Source: Methylovulum sp.
Lineage (GTDB): Bacteria > Pseudomonadota > Gammaproteobacteria > Methylococcales > Methylomonadaceae
Length of the DNA: 17,735 nucleotides
Assembly: GCA_016919605.1 (NCBI GenBank)
Contig: JACXTQ010000268.1
Span: forward strand, 1-17,735
Reading direction: 5' to 3'
Under the pieces are notes generated by a model. The model made no database searches. It saw nothing but the letters and a program-made list of their open reading frames with translations, and was not told the DNA's origin. A program made the translations under genes and the position numbers. Each line of letters starts with the position of its first letter. Positions within the stretch are counted from its first letter, which is position 1. Of the stretch, positions 7,159-15,500 are shown piece after piece.

Positions 7159-8063
7159 TGCACGCTGATGCCGAACAACATTTGGCGGATTTTTTTACGC
7201 AACTGAGCAAAGAAAAACACTCGTCAAGCCACACGGTTAAAAGCTACCGATTGGATATGGCTCAATTAAGCCGTTATTGTACCGATAAGGCCATAAGTCA
7301 TTGGCGGGACGTGCAAGCCACCGACATCCGCGCCCATATCGCCAGTCGCCATCGCCAAGGCATGGGTGGCAAAAGTTTGCAGCGCGAGTTGTCCGCTATC
7401 CGTAGTTTTTACCAATACCTACTAGAAAACAACCATGCCAGCGTTAATCCCGCCCAGCATGTCAAAGCCCCGAAACCGGCACGTAAACTGCCGAAAACAC
7501 TGGATGTCGATCAAATCAAAGGTTTGCTGGAAGCGGGCGCTAGCTCCCTATTAGAAATCCGCGATCTGGCCATGTTTGAATTGTTTTATTCCTCCGGTTT
7601 ACGGCTCAGCGAATTGTCGGCCTTGGATTTGCAGGATATGGATTTAAGTGACCACTCGCTACGGGTGCGGGCGGGTAAGGGTGGCAAAGGTCGGGTGTTA
7701 CCTATCGGCGGTAAAGCCATTGCCGCGATCAACAACTGGTTGGCGCAGCGCATAAAATATGCCCAATCCGGAGATGACGCGCTATTTATCTCTTCGCGAG
7801 GCCACCGTTTGGGGCAACGCAATATTGAACTGAGGCTAAAAGCGTGGTGTCAGAAAAAGGGCATTGCCGAAGCCGTGCATCCGCACATGTTACGGCATTC
7901 CTTTGCCAGCCACTTGCTGGAAGCCAGCCAAGATTTGCGCGGTGTCCAAGAATTATTAGGGCACAGCAATATTAGCACGACCCAAATTTATACCCATCTG
8001 GATTTTGGGCACCTTGCTGATATTTATGATAAAGCTCATCCAAGAGCCAAAAAAAAAGCGTAA
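7158..8063 (+). CDS. xerC: Tyrosine recombinase XerC
   Basis: The 301-residue protein has the N-terminal SAM-like core-binding domain (about 5-90) and the C-terminal catalytic domain (about 110-295). Catalytic residues are in place: R149 (SGLRLSEL), K174 (GKGGKG), H243 and R246 (HPHMLRHSFASH), H269 (LLGHSNISTTQ) and the nucleophile Y278 (IYTHLD). XerC acts with XerD at the dif site to resolve chromosome dimers. The identity as XerC rather than XerD or a phage integrase rests on length, close motif match and position after dapF-DUF484, the arrangement in E. coli and pseudomonads. Its ATG overlaps the upstream stop as TAATG, so translation is probably coupled. The HAD-phosphatase gene (yigB) that often follows is absent. 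No dif-like site was recognised in the window. Confidence 0.93.
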   Translation: MHADAEQHLADFFTQLSKEKHSSSHTVKSYRLDMAQLSRYCTDKAISHWRDVQATDIRAHIASRHRQGMGGKSLQRELSAIRSFYQYLLENNHASVNPAQHVKAPKPARKLPKTLDVDQIKGLLEAGASSLLEIRDLAMFELFYSSGLRLSELSALDLQDMDLSDHSLRVRAGKGGKGRVLPIGGKAIAAINNWLAQRIKYAQSGDDALFISSRGHRLGQRNIELRLKAWCQKKGIAEAVHPHMLRHSFASHLLEASQDLRGVQELLGHSNISTTQIYTHLDFGHLADIYDKAHPRAKKKA

Positions 8064-8325
8064 TAATCATTGGCCTGATAAGCAAAAAGTAAAAAAACCT
8101 GCTACTATGTCTCATATTTTTAACATAAAAAAGAGCTTTCTTTAAGAGAGTACGGTGAAGGTTTAAGGCAAGGTAAATCAGTATCCCAAAAATACAGCAA
8201 GTCTTTGGCTGAAAGTGGGGGTGTTTTACAGAAGGGCCAAAAGCCTGCCGATACTGTCCGATTAAATCGGAAGCCAAAAAAAGCAATCCGTTTTAATGCG
8301 CATACTTCTGCAAAGGTACTGAAAA
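8064..8325 (+). promoter_or_regulatory. Possibly structured leader of the DUF2333 gene
   Basis: This 262-nt non-coding gap holds several local palindromes. TTTGGC (8204-8209) pairs with GCCAAA (8236-8241), and TCCGAT-TAA-ATCGGA (8257-8271) is a perfect 6-bp hairpin with a 3-nt loop. No T-tract follows either, so they are not typical terminators. The ribosome-binding site AAAGG (8312-8316) lies 9 nt before the DUF2333 ATG. It matches no riboswitch class I can recognise. Confidence 0.3.
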
Positions 8326-9348
8326 ATGGCGGCAAATGAAACAACGCAAGATGTAAAATCTAGGGGCATACTATGGGGATTTGGCGTATTTAGCGCGATT
8401 GTCATGGTTGTCCTGATCGTTTTAGGTGCTTGGTGGGGAAGTGAGCCTGGACAATTCAACATCATGGACGAGGCCGAACAACGGGCCAAAGAAACCCATG
8501 ATACCGAAAACATGCCGGTAGGCTATGTTTATACCAATACCTTGGCGCATATTGCCGAAGTGTTGCTGCACAAACCCGGCGGCTACATCACCAATGACGT
8601 AGGCCCTCCAGGCGTATTGTTGGACAACGTCCCTAGTTGGGAATTTGGTGCGTTGGTGATGTTGCGTGATGCAACCTCGGCCTTAAGAAACCATTTTTCC
8701 AGAGACCAATCCGTATCTACCGAAGACCCTGATTTGGCGATTGCCGAGCCGTATTTCTATTTTGAAAATGACTCCTGGGCATTGCCATCCACCGAAGCCG
8801 AATATGAAAAAGGGGTCGAAGCCCTGCATAAATACATGGCCCGCCTACAACATTACGGCGGCGAAATCAAAAAAGCCCAATTTTATTCACGCGCCGATAA
8901 CCTTTGGCAATACACTGAAGTCGTGATTAAGCGTTTAGGTGGCCTCTCCAACCGCTTGACCGCCAACAGCTCCGGCACCAATTTTGGCCCTGGGTTGACT
9001 AAAATTGAAATTGACGAAAACACTAAGGAAACGCCGATTGCCAGAGTTCCTTGGATGGAGATTGATAACGTATTTTACGAGGCACGTGGGGCAAGTTGGG
9101 CCTTATTGCATATCTTACGGGCCATCAAGCATGACTTTAAAGACATTCTGTTGGACAAACGCGCCATGCGTACCGTCGAGATTATGGTCAAATCATTAGA
9201 AAACTCCTTGGAGCCTATTTTAAGCCCAATGATTTTGGACGGTAGCGGCTACGGCCTGTTCGCCAACTACTCCCTTACAATGGCAAATTATATTGCGCGT
9301 ACCCATGCCGCCGCACTGGATTTGCGTGATATCATGAACAGAGGTTAA
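8326..9348 (+). CDS. DUF2333 family membrane-anchored protein
   Basis: The 340-residue protein starts with a short cytoplasmic segment, then one membrane helix (about 15-37, GILWGFGVFSAIVMVVLIVL), then a large soluble domain probably in the periplasm. The soluble part has the features I associate with DUF2333: HKPGGYITNDVGPPG (77-91), WEFGALVMLRDATSALRNH and a Trp-rich centre ending near LWQYTEVVIKRLGGLSNRL. The C-terminus contains ILSPMILDGSGYGLFANYS. No biochemical role is established to my knowledge. The start is supported by AAAGG 9 nt upstream. A DUF4389 gene follows after 5 nt, with its ribosome site inside the end of this gene, so the two form a tight operon and may act together at the inner membrane. 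Family assignment rests on recall of conserved motifs. Confidence 0.78.
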   Translation: MAANETTQDVKSRGILWGFGVFSAIVMVVLIVLGAWWGSEPGQFNIMDEAEQRAKETHDTENMPVGYVYTNTLAHIAEVLLHKPGGYITNDVGPPGVLLDNVPSWEFGALVMLRDATSALRNHFSRDQSVSTEDPDLAIAEPYFYFENDSWALPSTEAEYEKGVEALHKYMARLQHYGGEIKKAQFYSRADNLWQYTEVVIKRLGGLSNRLTANSSGTNFGPGLTKIEIDENTKETPIARVPWMEIDNVFYEARGASWALLHILRAIKHDFKDILLDKRAMRTVEIMVKSLENSLEPILSPMILDGSGYGLFANYSLTMANYIARTHAAALDLRDIMNRG

Positions 9349-9353
9349 TCAAG

Positions 9354-9668
9354 ATGGACGAAGACATTAATGCCAACTTAAAACAGCTTAGCACCTGGAA
9401 ACGTATTTTCTTTATGCTGATTTTCGCCGTCATAGGCGAACTGATCCGGCTCTTGCTGTGGACGGTTATCATCCTGCAAGTGGCTTCTTCACTGCTGACC
9501 GGCAAACCCAACCAAAACATCCTTAATTTTGGCCGCAGTCTGTCGCTGTACACCTACCATATCCTGTTGTTTTTGACCTTTTCCACCGAAATTGTTCCGT
9601 TCCCGTTTTCTGACTGGAACACCACCACCGGCCTGCAAATCGTCGAACCTGAGACCCCCAAAGAATAG
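9354..9668 (+). CDS. DUF4389 family small membrane protein
   Basis: The 104-residue protein has two predicted membrane helices (about 18-45 and 65-82) joined by a short polar segment with GKPNQNILNFGRSLSLYTYHI, which resembles DUF4389 proteins. The N-terminus is acidic (MDEDINANL) and the C-terminus short and polar. The start ATG is 5 nt after the DUF2333 stop, and AGAGG at 9340-9344 gives a 9-nt spacing, so it is co-transcribed and probably co-translated with that gene. Function is unknown; small DUF4389 proteins may be accessory membrane subunits, which is inference. A strong hairpin lies about 33 nt downstream. Confidence 0.75.
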   Translation: MDEDINANLKQLSTWKRIFFMLIFAVIGELIRLLLWTVIILQVASSLLTGKPNQNILNFGRSLSLYTYHILLFLTFSTEIVPFPFSDWNTTTGLQIVEPETPKE

Positions 9669-9701
9669 GCGACCTAACGCCTCTGCCTTGCCTACATCAA
9701 A

Positions 9702-9730
9702 GCCCTTTATGCCTATCGCGCATAAAGGGC
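9702..9730. terminator. Strong hairpin after the DUF4389 gene (T-tract absent)
   Basis: GCCCTTTATGC (9702-9712) pairs perfectly with GCATAAAGGGC (9720-9730) around a 7-nt loop. An 11-bp stem 33 nt after the stop suggests a transcript end or a 3' stabilising structure. Neither strand has a T-tract right after it, so it would not be a classical intrinsic terminator. Confidence 0.45.
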
Positions 9731-10123
9731 GGCCATTGAAAAACACAACCCCGCGCCGATAGACAAAAAAATCCCCAAAAAGCGTTCCTCCGAGCATTTC
9801 TTTCCAGATACCCCCTCCCCAGTGTTTTTGAAACCATAGTCAACTCAACATAGAAACTAGCCAAGCAAATACAAGCCCTCGCAGACCCCACCATCGTGCC
9901 TCTTGCAACCATCGTTAAAAATAATCGGAATTTATTTCCTAAAAAGGTAATATTCAACAGACAAGCCCGATTTTATTTGTCAGAATGAAAGCCGACCGAT
10001 TTATAACCCTTGCCCGCGCACTTGCCAAGATAGAGTGAGCCATCCATGACGACCCTCTCCGCAAACACTGCCCCTAAACGGCCTAAGCTGCCCCACCCAG
10101 CGGACAAACCAAAACACTAACGC
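9731..10123 (+). promoter_or_regulatory. Non-coding region with candidate promoter for the CHASE2 cyclase
   Basis: No convincing gene lies in this stretch. A promoter candidate is TTGTCA (9977-9982), a 17-nt spacer and TTTATA (10000-10005); the alternative -10 TATAAC (10002-10007) would need 19 nt. A 24-codon open frame (10046-10120) in the same frame as the cyclase stops 3 nt before the cyclase ATG. The sequence just before that ATG (AAAACACTAACGC) has no Shine-Dalgarno, so this small frame could couple translation into the cyclase. Only position supports that. Confidence 0.35.
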
Positions 10124-12409
10124 ATGAACTCCGCCGAAAACACTTTCCATAAAGCCCTGCACCTAACCGGCCTCTTTATAAAAACCTTCCGGTTCTGCCT
10201 GTTTTCACTGGCGGTAGGCGTTTTGGGCGCCATTTTATGCGTCACCCCCTTAGGGCTATATCTTGAAGAAGAATTTGGTCTGGACTGGCTATTTTTAGCC
10301 AGAGGCGAAATCACCCCGCCCAAAGACGTAGTCATCATCAGCGTCGACCAAACCACCGCCGACCTCCTCAAGCTCTCCGACAACCCGCACCAATGGCCGC
10401 GTGACTATTACGCCCAGCTCATCGACAAAATTAACCAACAGCAGCCCGCCCTTATCGCCATGAACATCGTTTTTGGCGAAAAGCGCAACGAGTCCATCGA
10501 CCAACAACTGGCCCATGCCATCGCCAGCCATGACAACGTCATCCTCAGCAACTACCTAAAACACAAAACCGTGCCGATGGCTGATGGCAGTGCCCCCATT
10601 ATCTACGAAACCCTGGTCGAATCCATTGATGCCATCACAGCCGCCGCCCTCAGTGCCGGGCCCTTCGTCATCCCCAAAGCCTCGTCCACCGTCAAACAAT
10701 TTTGGCTCAACAAAGACAGTGCTGGCGACGTGCGGACTTTCCCCTACATTGTCTTCCAATGCTACGTCTTTAAAGCAGCCTACCCGCAGATCATCGCCTT
10801 GCTCAACACCATAGCTCCTGCCTTGGCCGCAAAAATGCCCGCTAACTTCGCCCAGCTGGCTAAAAGCCATAACGTCCTAGGCGGCATAGAACAAATACAA
10901 ACCGTACTGGCCGAACATGCCGCCAGCCCCGAACAACAGCAACAGCTTTTCAGCCAAGCCCACACACCCGCCCGACAACAACAGCTAATAACCACCTGGC
11001 TAAAAGTTGCCGGCAACAAAAGCCTTTACCTAAACCACTATGGCAATGTCGGCGCCATCACCACCATCCCCTTCTATCAGGCGCTCAATGGTTTGCCCAA
11101 CGACACCTTAAAAGACAAAATCGTGATGATTGGCTTTTCCGAAAGCATCGAACCTGAAAAGACCCAAGGCTACTACACCGTCTACTCCAATGCCAACGAC
11201 CAAACCACCAGCCCCATCGACCTAGCCGCCACTGCCATAGGCAACCTCATTGACGAGCAGTGGCTAAAACCGTTAAGCCTTTTCTACCAGTTTTTAATCC
11301 TGCTAGGCTGGGGCGCCGCCTTATCGATATTAAGCCTGACCTGCCCCTACCGCGTGGCGGCCAGTGGCATCGTGGCCTTAAGCGCCGCCTACGCGTATCT
11401 GGCCTATTATGAATTTGCCAGCGCCCACGTCTGGTTGCCGTTATTTATCCCGCTGGCGCTCCAAATGCCATTGATATTAAGCCTAGTGTCCATCATGCAC
11501 TTTCGCAGCACCGATAGGGCCAAAACCAAAATGCAACAGGCATTAAACAACCTGTTGCCTAAAGAAGTGGTGGACAACATTCCCCGCCAACCCGAAAACT
11601 GGGTGCTCAACAGCAGCGGCAAACTGCTGCAAGGCGTGTGCATGGCAACCGATGTCCGTGATTACACCAGCCTGTCTGAATCACTTAAACCCAGTGCCTT
11701 GATTGACCTGATGAACGCCTATTATGCCACCGTTTTCCCAGCCGTTAACCAACACGGCGGCTTTATCACCGACTTGGCAGGTGATGGCATGTATGCCGTC
11801 TGGAATCACCCCGAAGATAACCGGCAAGCGCGTAGCAATGCCTGCCGTGCCGCCTTAGCCATCAAAAACCGCCTCCACGACTTTAACCAAAACCGCCCAC
11901 GGCCTTTAATCACCCGCTTTGGCCTGTCTTGCGGTGACATCAGCATCGGCCATACCGGCGCACCCGGGCGCTACATCTACCGCGCCATCGGCGACCCGGT
12001 CAACACCGCCTCACGGATTGAAGGCCTTAACAAACAGCTAGGCACACAAATCCTGGTCAATGCCGCCGTCATTGACGGCCTGGAAGAGTTTTTCCTGCGC
12101 GATATGGGCTTGTTTATCTTAAAAGGTAAAGCTAAGCCTGTGCATGTTTTTGAGCTGATGGACACGCTCAGCGAAACGGTAGAGGCTACCCGCACCTTGG
12201 CCAGTGCCTTTGCCAACGCTCTGGCGTTGTTTCAATACCAACAGCCGGAAGCAGCGCTTGCCGCTTTTTTGCAACTCAGCCAGCGCTACCCTGATGATGG
12301 CCCCAGCCAATTTTTCACCCGCTACCTACAAAACCTAGCGCAACAGTCAGAAAATAGAGGCACTGACCAATTACCCAAGCTAATAGACATTACCGCCATT
12401 AACTTTTAG
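10124..12409 (+). CDS. CHASE2-domain transmembrane class III nucleotide cyclase
   Basis: The 761-residue protein begins with one membrane helix (about 23-45), then a large CHASE2 sensor domain outside the cytoplasm (about 46-380), three membrane helices (about 385-405, 410-428, 435-458), a cytoplasmic class III cyclase domain (about 500-680) and a short TPR-like tail (about 685-740). Metal ligands D510 (MATDVRDYTSL) and D554 (DLAGDGMYAVW) and transition-state residues N627 and R631 (IGDPVNTASR) are present, so catalysis should work. The two purine-selecting positions are D550 and R620, not the Lys with Asp/Thr of adenylate cyclases nor the Glu and Cys of guanylate cyclases. The product (cAMP, cGMP or other) is therefore open. 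The next gene, a FecR-domain outer-membrane protein, lies 112 nt on with no terminator between. Start ATG 10124 follows an in-frame stop and lacks a Shine-Dalgarno. Confidence 0.9.
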   Translation: MNSAENTFHKALHLTGLFIKTFRFCLFSLAVGVLGAILCVTPLGLYLEEEFGLDWLFLARGEITPPKDVVIISVDQTTADLLKLSDNPHQWPRDYYAQLIDKINQQQPALIAMNIVFGEKRNESIDQQLAHAIASHDNVILSNYLKHKTVPMADGSAPIIYETLVESIDAITAAALSAGPFVIPKASSTVKQFWLNKDSAGDVRTFPYIVFQCYVFKAAYPQIIALLNTIAPALAAKMPANFAQLAKSHNVLGGIEQIQTVLAEHAASPEQQQQLFSQAHTPARQQQLITTWLKVAGNKSLYLNHYGNVGAITTIPFYQALNGLPNDTLKDKIVMIGFSESIEPEKTQGYYTVYSNANDQTTSPIDLAATAIGNLIDEQWLKPLSLFYQFLILLGWGAALSILSLTCPYRVAASGIVALSAAYAYLAYYEFASAHVWLPLFIPLALQMPLILSLVSIMHFRSTDRAKTKMQQALNNLLPKEVVDNIPRQPENWVLNSSGKLLQGVCMATDVRDYTSLSESLKPSALIDLMNAYYATVFPAVNQHGGFITDLAGDGMYAVWNHPEDNRQARSNACRAALAIKNRLHDFNQNRPRPLITRFGLSCGDISIGHTGAPGRYIYRAIGDPVNTASRIEGLNKQLGTQILVNAAVIDGLEEFFLRDMGLFILKGKAKPVHVFELMDTLSETVEATRTLASAFANALALFQYQQPEAALAAFLQLSQRYPDDGPSQFFTRYLQNLAQQSENRGTDQLPKLIDITAINF

Positions 12410-12521
12410 TTGTCAAATAGCCAGTGATATGATTCAATCAGTACACAAAAGAAGACGGGCAAATAAGTTTCGGGGGAAACTTGCACCACCTCCTTTATAG
12501 ATAGCAACAATAACAATAATT
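12410..12521 (+). promoter_or_regulatory. Leader between cyclase and FecR-barrel genes
   Basis: The gap holds a perfect hairpin AAGTTTC-GGGG-GAAACTT (12465-12482), then CACCTCCTTT (12486-12496 region), which resembles the anti-Shine-Dalgarno end of 16S rRNA. The ATG at 12522 is preceded by an A/T-rich stretch with no Shine-Dalgarno. The G-run can also pair with the CCTCC, so alternative folds are possible. A clear promoter was not found, favouring read-through from the cyclase gene. Confidence 0.35.
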
Positions 12522-15500
12522 ATGCGTCCGAACGTTTACTGCCATTACCTTGCCATGCTTTTGCTCGTACCTTGCGGTGTGAACGCGTCACTTAATTGCG
12601 AGCGGTCGATTGCGCAAATTGTCTCAGCACAAGGCACGGTAGACAGCCAACACAGCGAAGAGGGCGACTGGCTAACCGTCCACCCACAAGACGAATTTTG
12701 TGCCGGTGACAAAATCCGCACCGCCAAAGATAGCCGCGCCACCTTACGGATGCGCAACGAGTCGGTCATCTCCCTAGAGCAAGCCACCACGATGATACTG
12801 CCCGAACCGACCAGCGATGCACCGGAATGGCTAGTTACACTGCTGAGCGGCAGCGGCTTTTTCCGTAGCCGCAAGCCCCAACAACTGCGCATCCACACGC
12901 AATTTGTCAACATCGTGCATGAAGGCACCGAATTTTTAGTCAGCGTTGATGACCAACAAGCACAAGTCACCGTCTTTGATGGTCAAGTCAGGGCCGACAA
13001 CCCCAAGGGCAGTATCGTCATAAAGCCCGGCTATGTCGGCATCACCACCAAAGACCATGCCCCACACCTACAAGCCTTACAAATCAAGCCCGAAGACGTG
13101 GTGCAATGGGCTTTATACTACCCGCCGCTGATCGACTTTACCAAACTGACCTCATTAAACAGCAGTTCGCCCTTGCTCCAGCAACAAGTCAAAAACCAGC
13201 TTTTAGAAGCCCTCGATAGCGTTCCCTTAGCCCTACAAGATAACTATCATCTAGGGATTAAAGCGTCTTTGCTGTTAAACGTAGGGCGGGTAGACCAGGC
13301 GCAAGTGCAAATTGCGCAGATGTTAAAAAACAACGCCAATGACAGTGACGCGGTGGCCTTACAAGCCATCATTGCCGTCAGCAAAAACCATCAGGATGAT
13401 GCGCTGGCGTTGGCACAACAAGCCGTTGCCCTCAAGCCCAAATCCAGCAACGCCAAAATCGCCCTGTCATACGCCTACCAGTCCTTATTTAAACTGGACG
13501 AAGCGCTTAGGGCGACCCAAGAAGCCATCCAGAGTGAGCCAGACAACGCCTTGGCTTTTGCACGGTTGGCCGAGTTGCAACTGTCATTAGGCAACGCCGA
13601 TGAAGCCCTGCAAGCGGCGCAAACCGCCAGCCGCACCAACCCCGCTTTAGCCCGTACCCAAACCGTCTTAGGCTTCGCCTATCTGGCACAAGTCAACACC
13701 CTAGCCGCCCGCCGAGCCTTTGACCAAGCCATTGCCATAGACCCCTCCGACCCCTTAGCCTGGCTAGGTTCGGCACTGACCGGCATCCGCACCGGCAAAC
13801 TGGTCGAAGGCATCCAAAAACTGGAAACCGCCGCCAACCTCGACCCCAATAACGCCGTAATCCGCAGTTATCTGGGTAAAGCCCACTTTGAAGACAGAAG
13901 CTTTAAATCCGTCATTGACCAGTATCTCGACCCCGCCCATGCCGATGGCGGTAACTTTGAGTACGCGGCGACCGAATTTAAACTCGCCAAAGCCAGCGAC
14001 AGCAAAGACCCGACCCCTTGGTTCTACGATGCCATCTTAAAACAAGCCATTAACCGTCCGGTCGCCGCCTTACAGGACATGCAGCAAGCGATGGACTTAA
14101 ACGGCAACCGCGCCGTGTACCGCTCGCGGCTGTTGTTGGACAAAGATACCGCCGTGCGTGGTACAGGCTTGGGGCGCATTTACAATGATTTGGGCTTTAA
14201 TGACGTGGCTGACCGCCAAGCCATCAAATCCCTGGCCATCGACCCCGGCAACTATTCCGCGCAACGCTTATTGGCGGACAGCTCCGCCAACCAACCGCGC
14301 CAAGAAGTCACCCGCGCCAGCGCCCTGTTGCAATCGCAATTGTTACAATCGGTCAGCCTTAACCCCATCCAACCGCGCTTGGCCTACACCGATTTAAACA
14401 TCCCCAAAAGCGTCGGCCCTGCCGAAGTGGGCTTTAACGAATACAACAAAGTCTTTGAGCGCGACAATTACCGGATCACCAACACCACCAGTTACGGCTC
14501 CAACAACCTGCTCGGCAACGAAGCCGTGCTATCGGGCATAGTCAACAAACTGTCCTACAGCCTAGGCCAGTTGCATTACCAAAACGACGGCTATCGGGCT
14601 AATAACGACATCAAGCATGACCTTTATAACGTTTTTGCCCAGTATGAGTTTTCGCCTAAGTTTAATATGCAGGCGGAATATCGGCGCAGGGATACCGAAC
14701 ATGGGGATTTGCAATTAAAAGGTGATGTTTCAAGCTTTAACCCTGATTATCAACGTAAATTAGGGCAAGATACTTATCGGTTTGGGTCAACGTTTTCACC
14801 TACCCAGCATTCCAAATGGCTGACTTCGTTTATTTATGCAAATAGGGATGAGTTTTTAACTTTTTTTGATTATCTAAGTGGTTCAACAAAAAATAAAGGC
14901 TATCAATTGGAGTCCGCTTATTTATTTCAGCATGAGCGCATCAATCTGACCATAGGTGGCGGTAGATATTTTTATGACGTTCAAAACCAATGGAGTTCAA
15001 ACAACCCCTTTATTTGCCTTACCTTGGGTTGTCAACCATCTATTACTAATAATACGCAAAACTTTGGTTACGCCTATTCAAACATTAAATTATTGGACAA
15101 CTTAACAGCAACAACAGGCCTAAGTTACGATAGCTATGACGACAGTTTAGGGCATGGCTTATCAATTGATCGAGCCAATCCTAAATTTGGCCTACTCTGG
15201 CAATTTAATCGAGATTTATTATTCAGGTTAGCCGTCTTTGATACATTAAAGTCTCCTATTGTCGTTAACCAACAATTGCAACCCATGCAAATCGCTGGCT
15301 TTAACCAATTTTTTGATGATTATAATGGAACCAAAGCCACTCAGTATGCCATCGGCATGGATTATCATCCAGCCCAAAATTGGTATACCGGCATAGAGCT
15401 GTATACTCGCGATATAGGCTTTCCATATATTCAGAAAAATGCTTTTTTATTCGAGCCACGTACAGAAAATCTATACCGTTTTTATGTTAACTGGATCATC

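Noticed and set aside
7158..8325. Search for a dif site next to xerC
   Set aside because: No 28-bp dif-like sequence with a central spacer was seen. Xer genes are usually not adjacent to dif in gammaproteobacteria.
8120..8344. Minus-strand open frame overlapping the DUF2333 leader
   Set aside because: It runs into the DUF2333 ribosome site and start, has no family features, and a second shadow frame overlaps it.
9697..9957. 86-codon minus-strand open frame in the gap before the cyclase
   Set aside because: No recognisable domain and odd composition. It crosses the 9702-9730 hairpin and looks like a chance frame in C-rich sequence.
12486..12496. CACCTCCTTT resembling the 3' end of 16S rRNA
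   Set aside because: Too short to be a rRNA remnant and no other rRNA sequence surrounds it. It is kept only as a possible pairing element in the leader.
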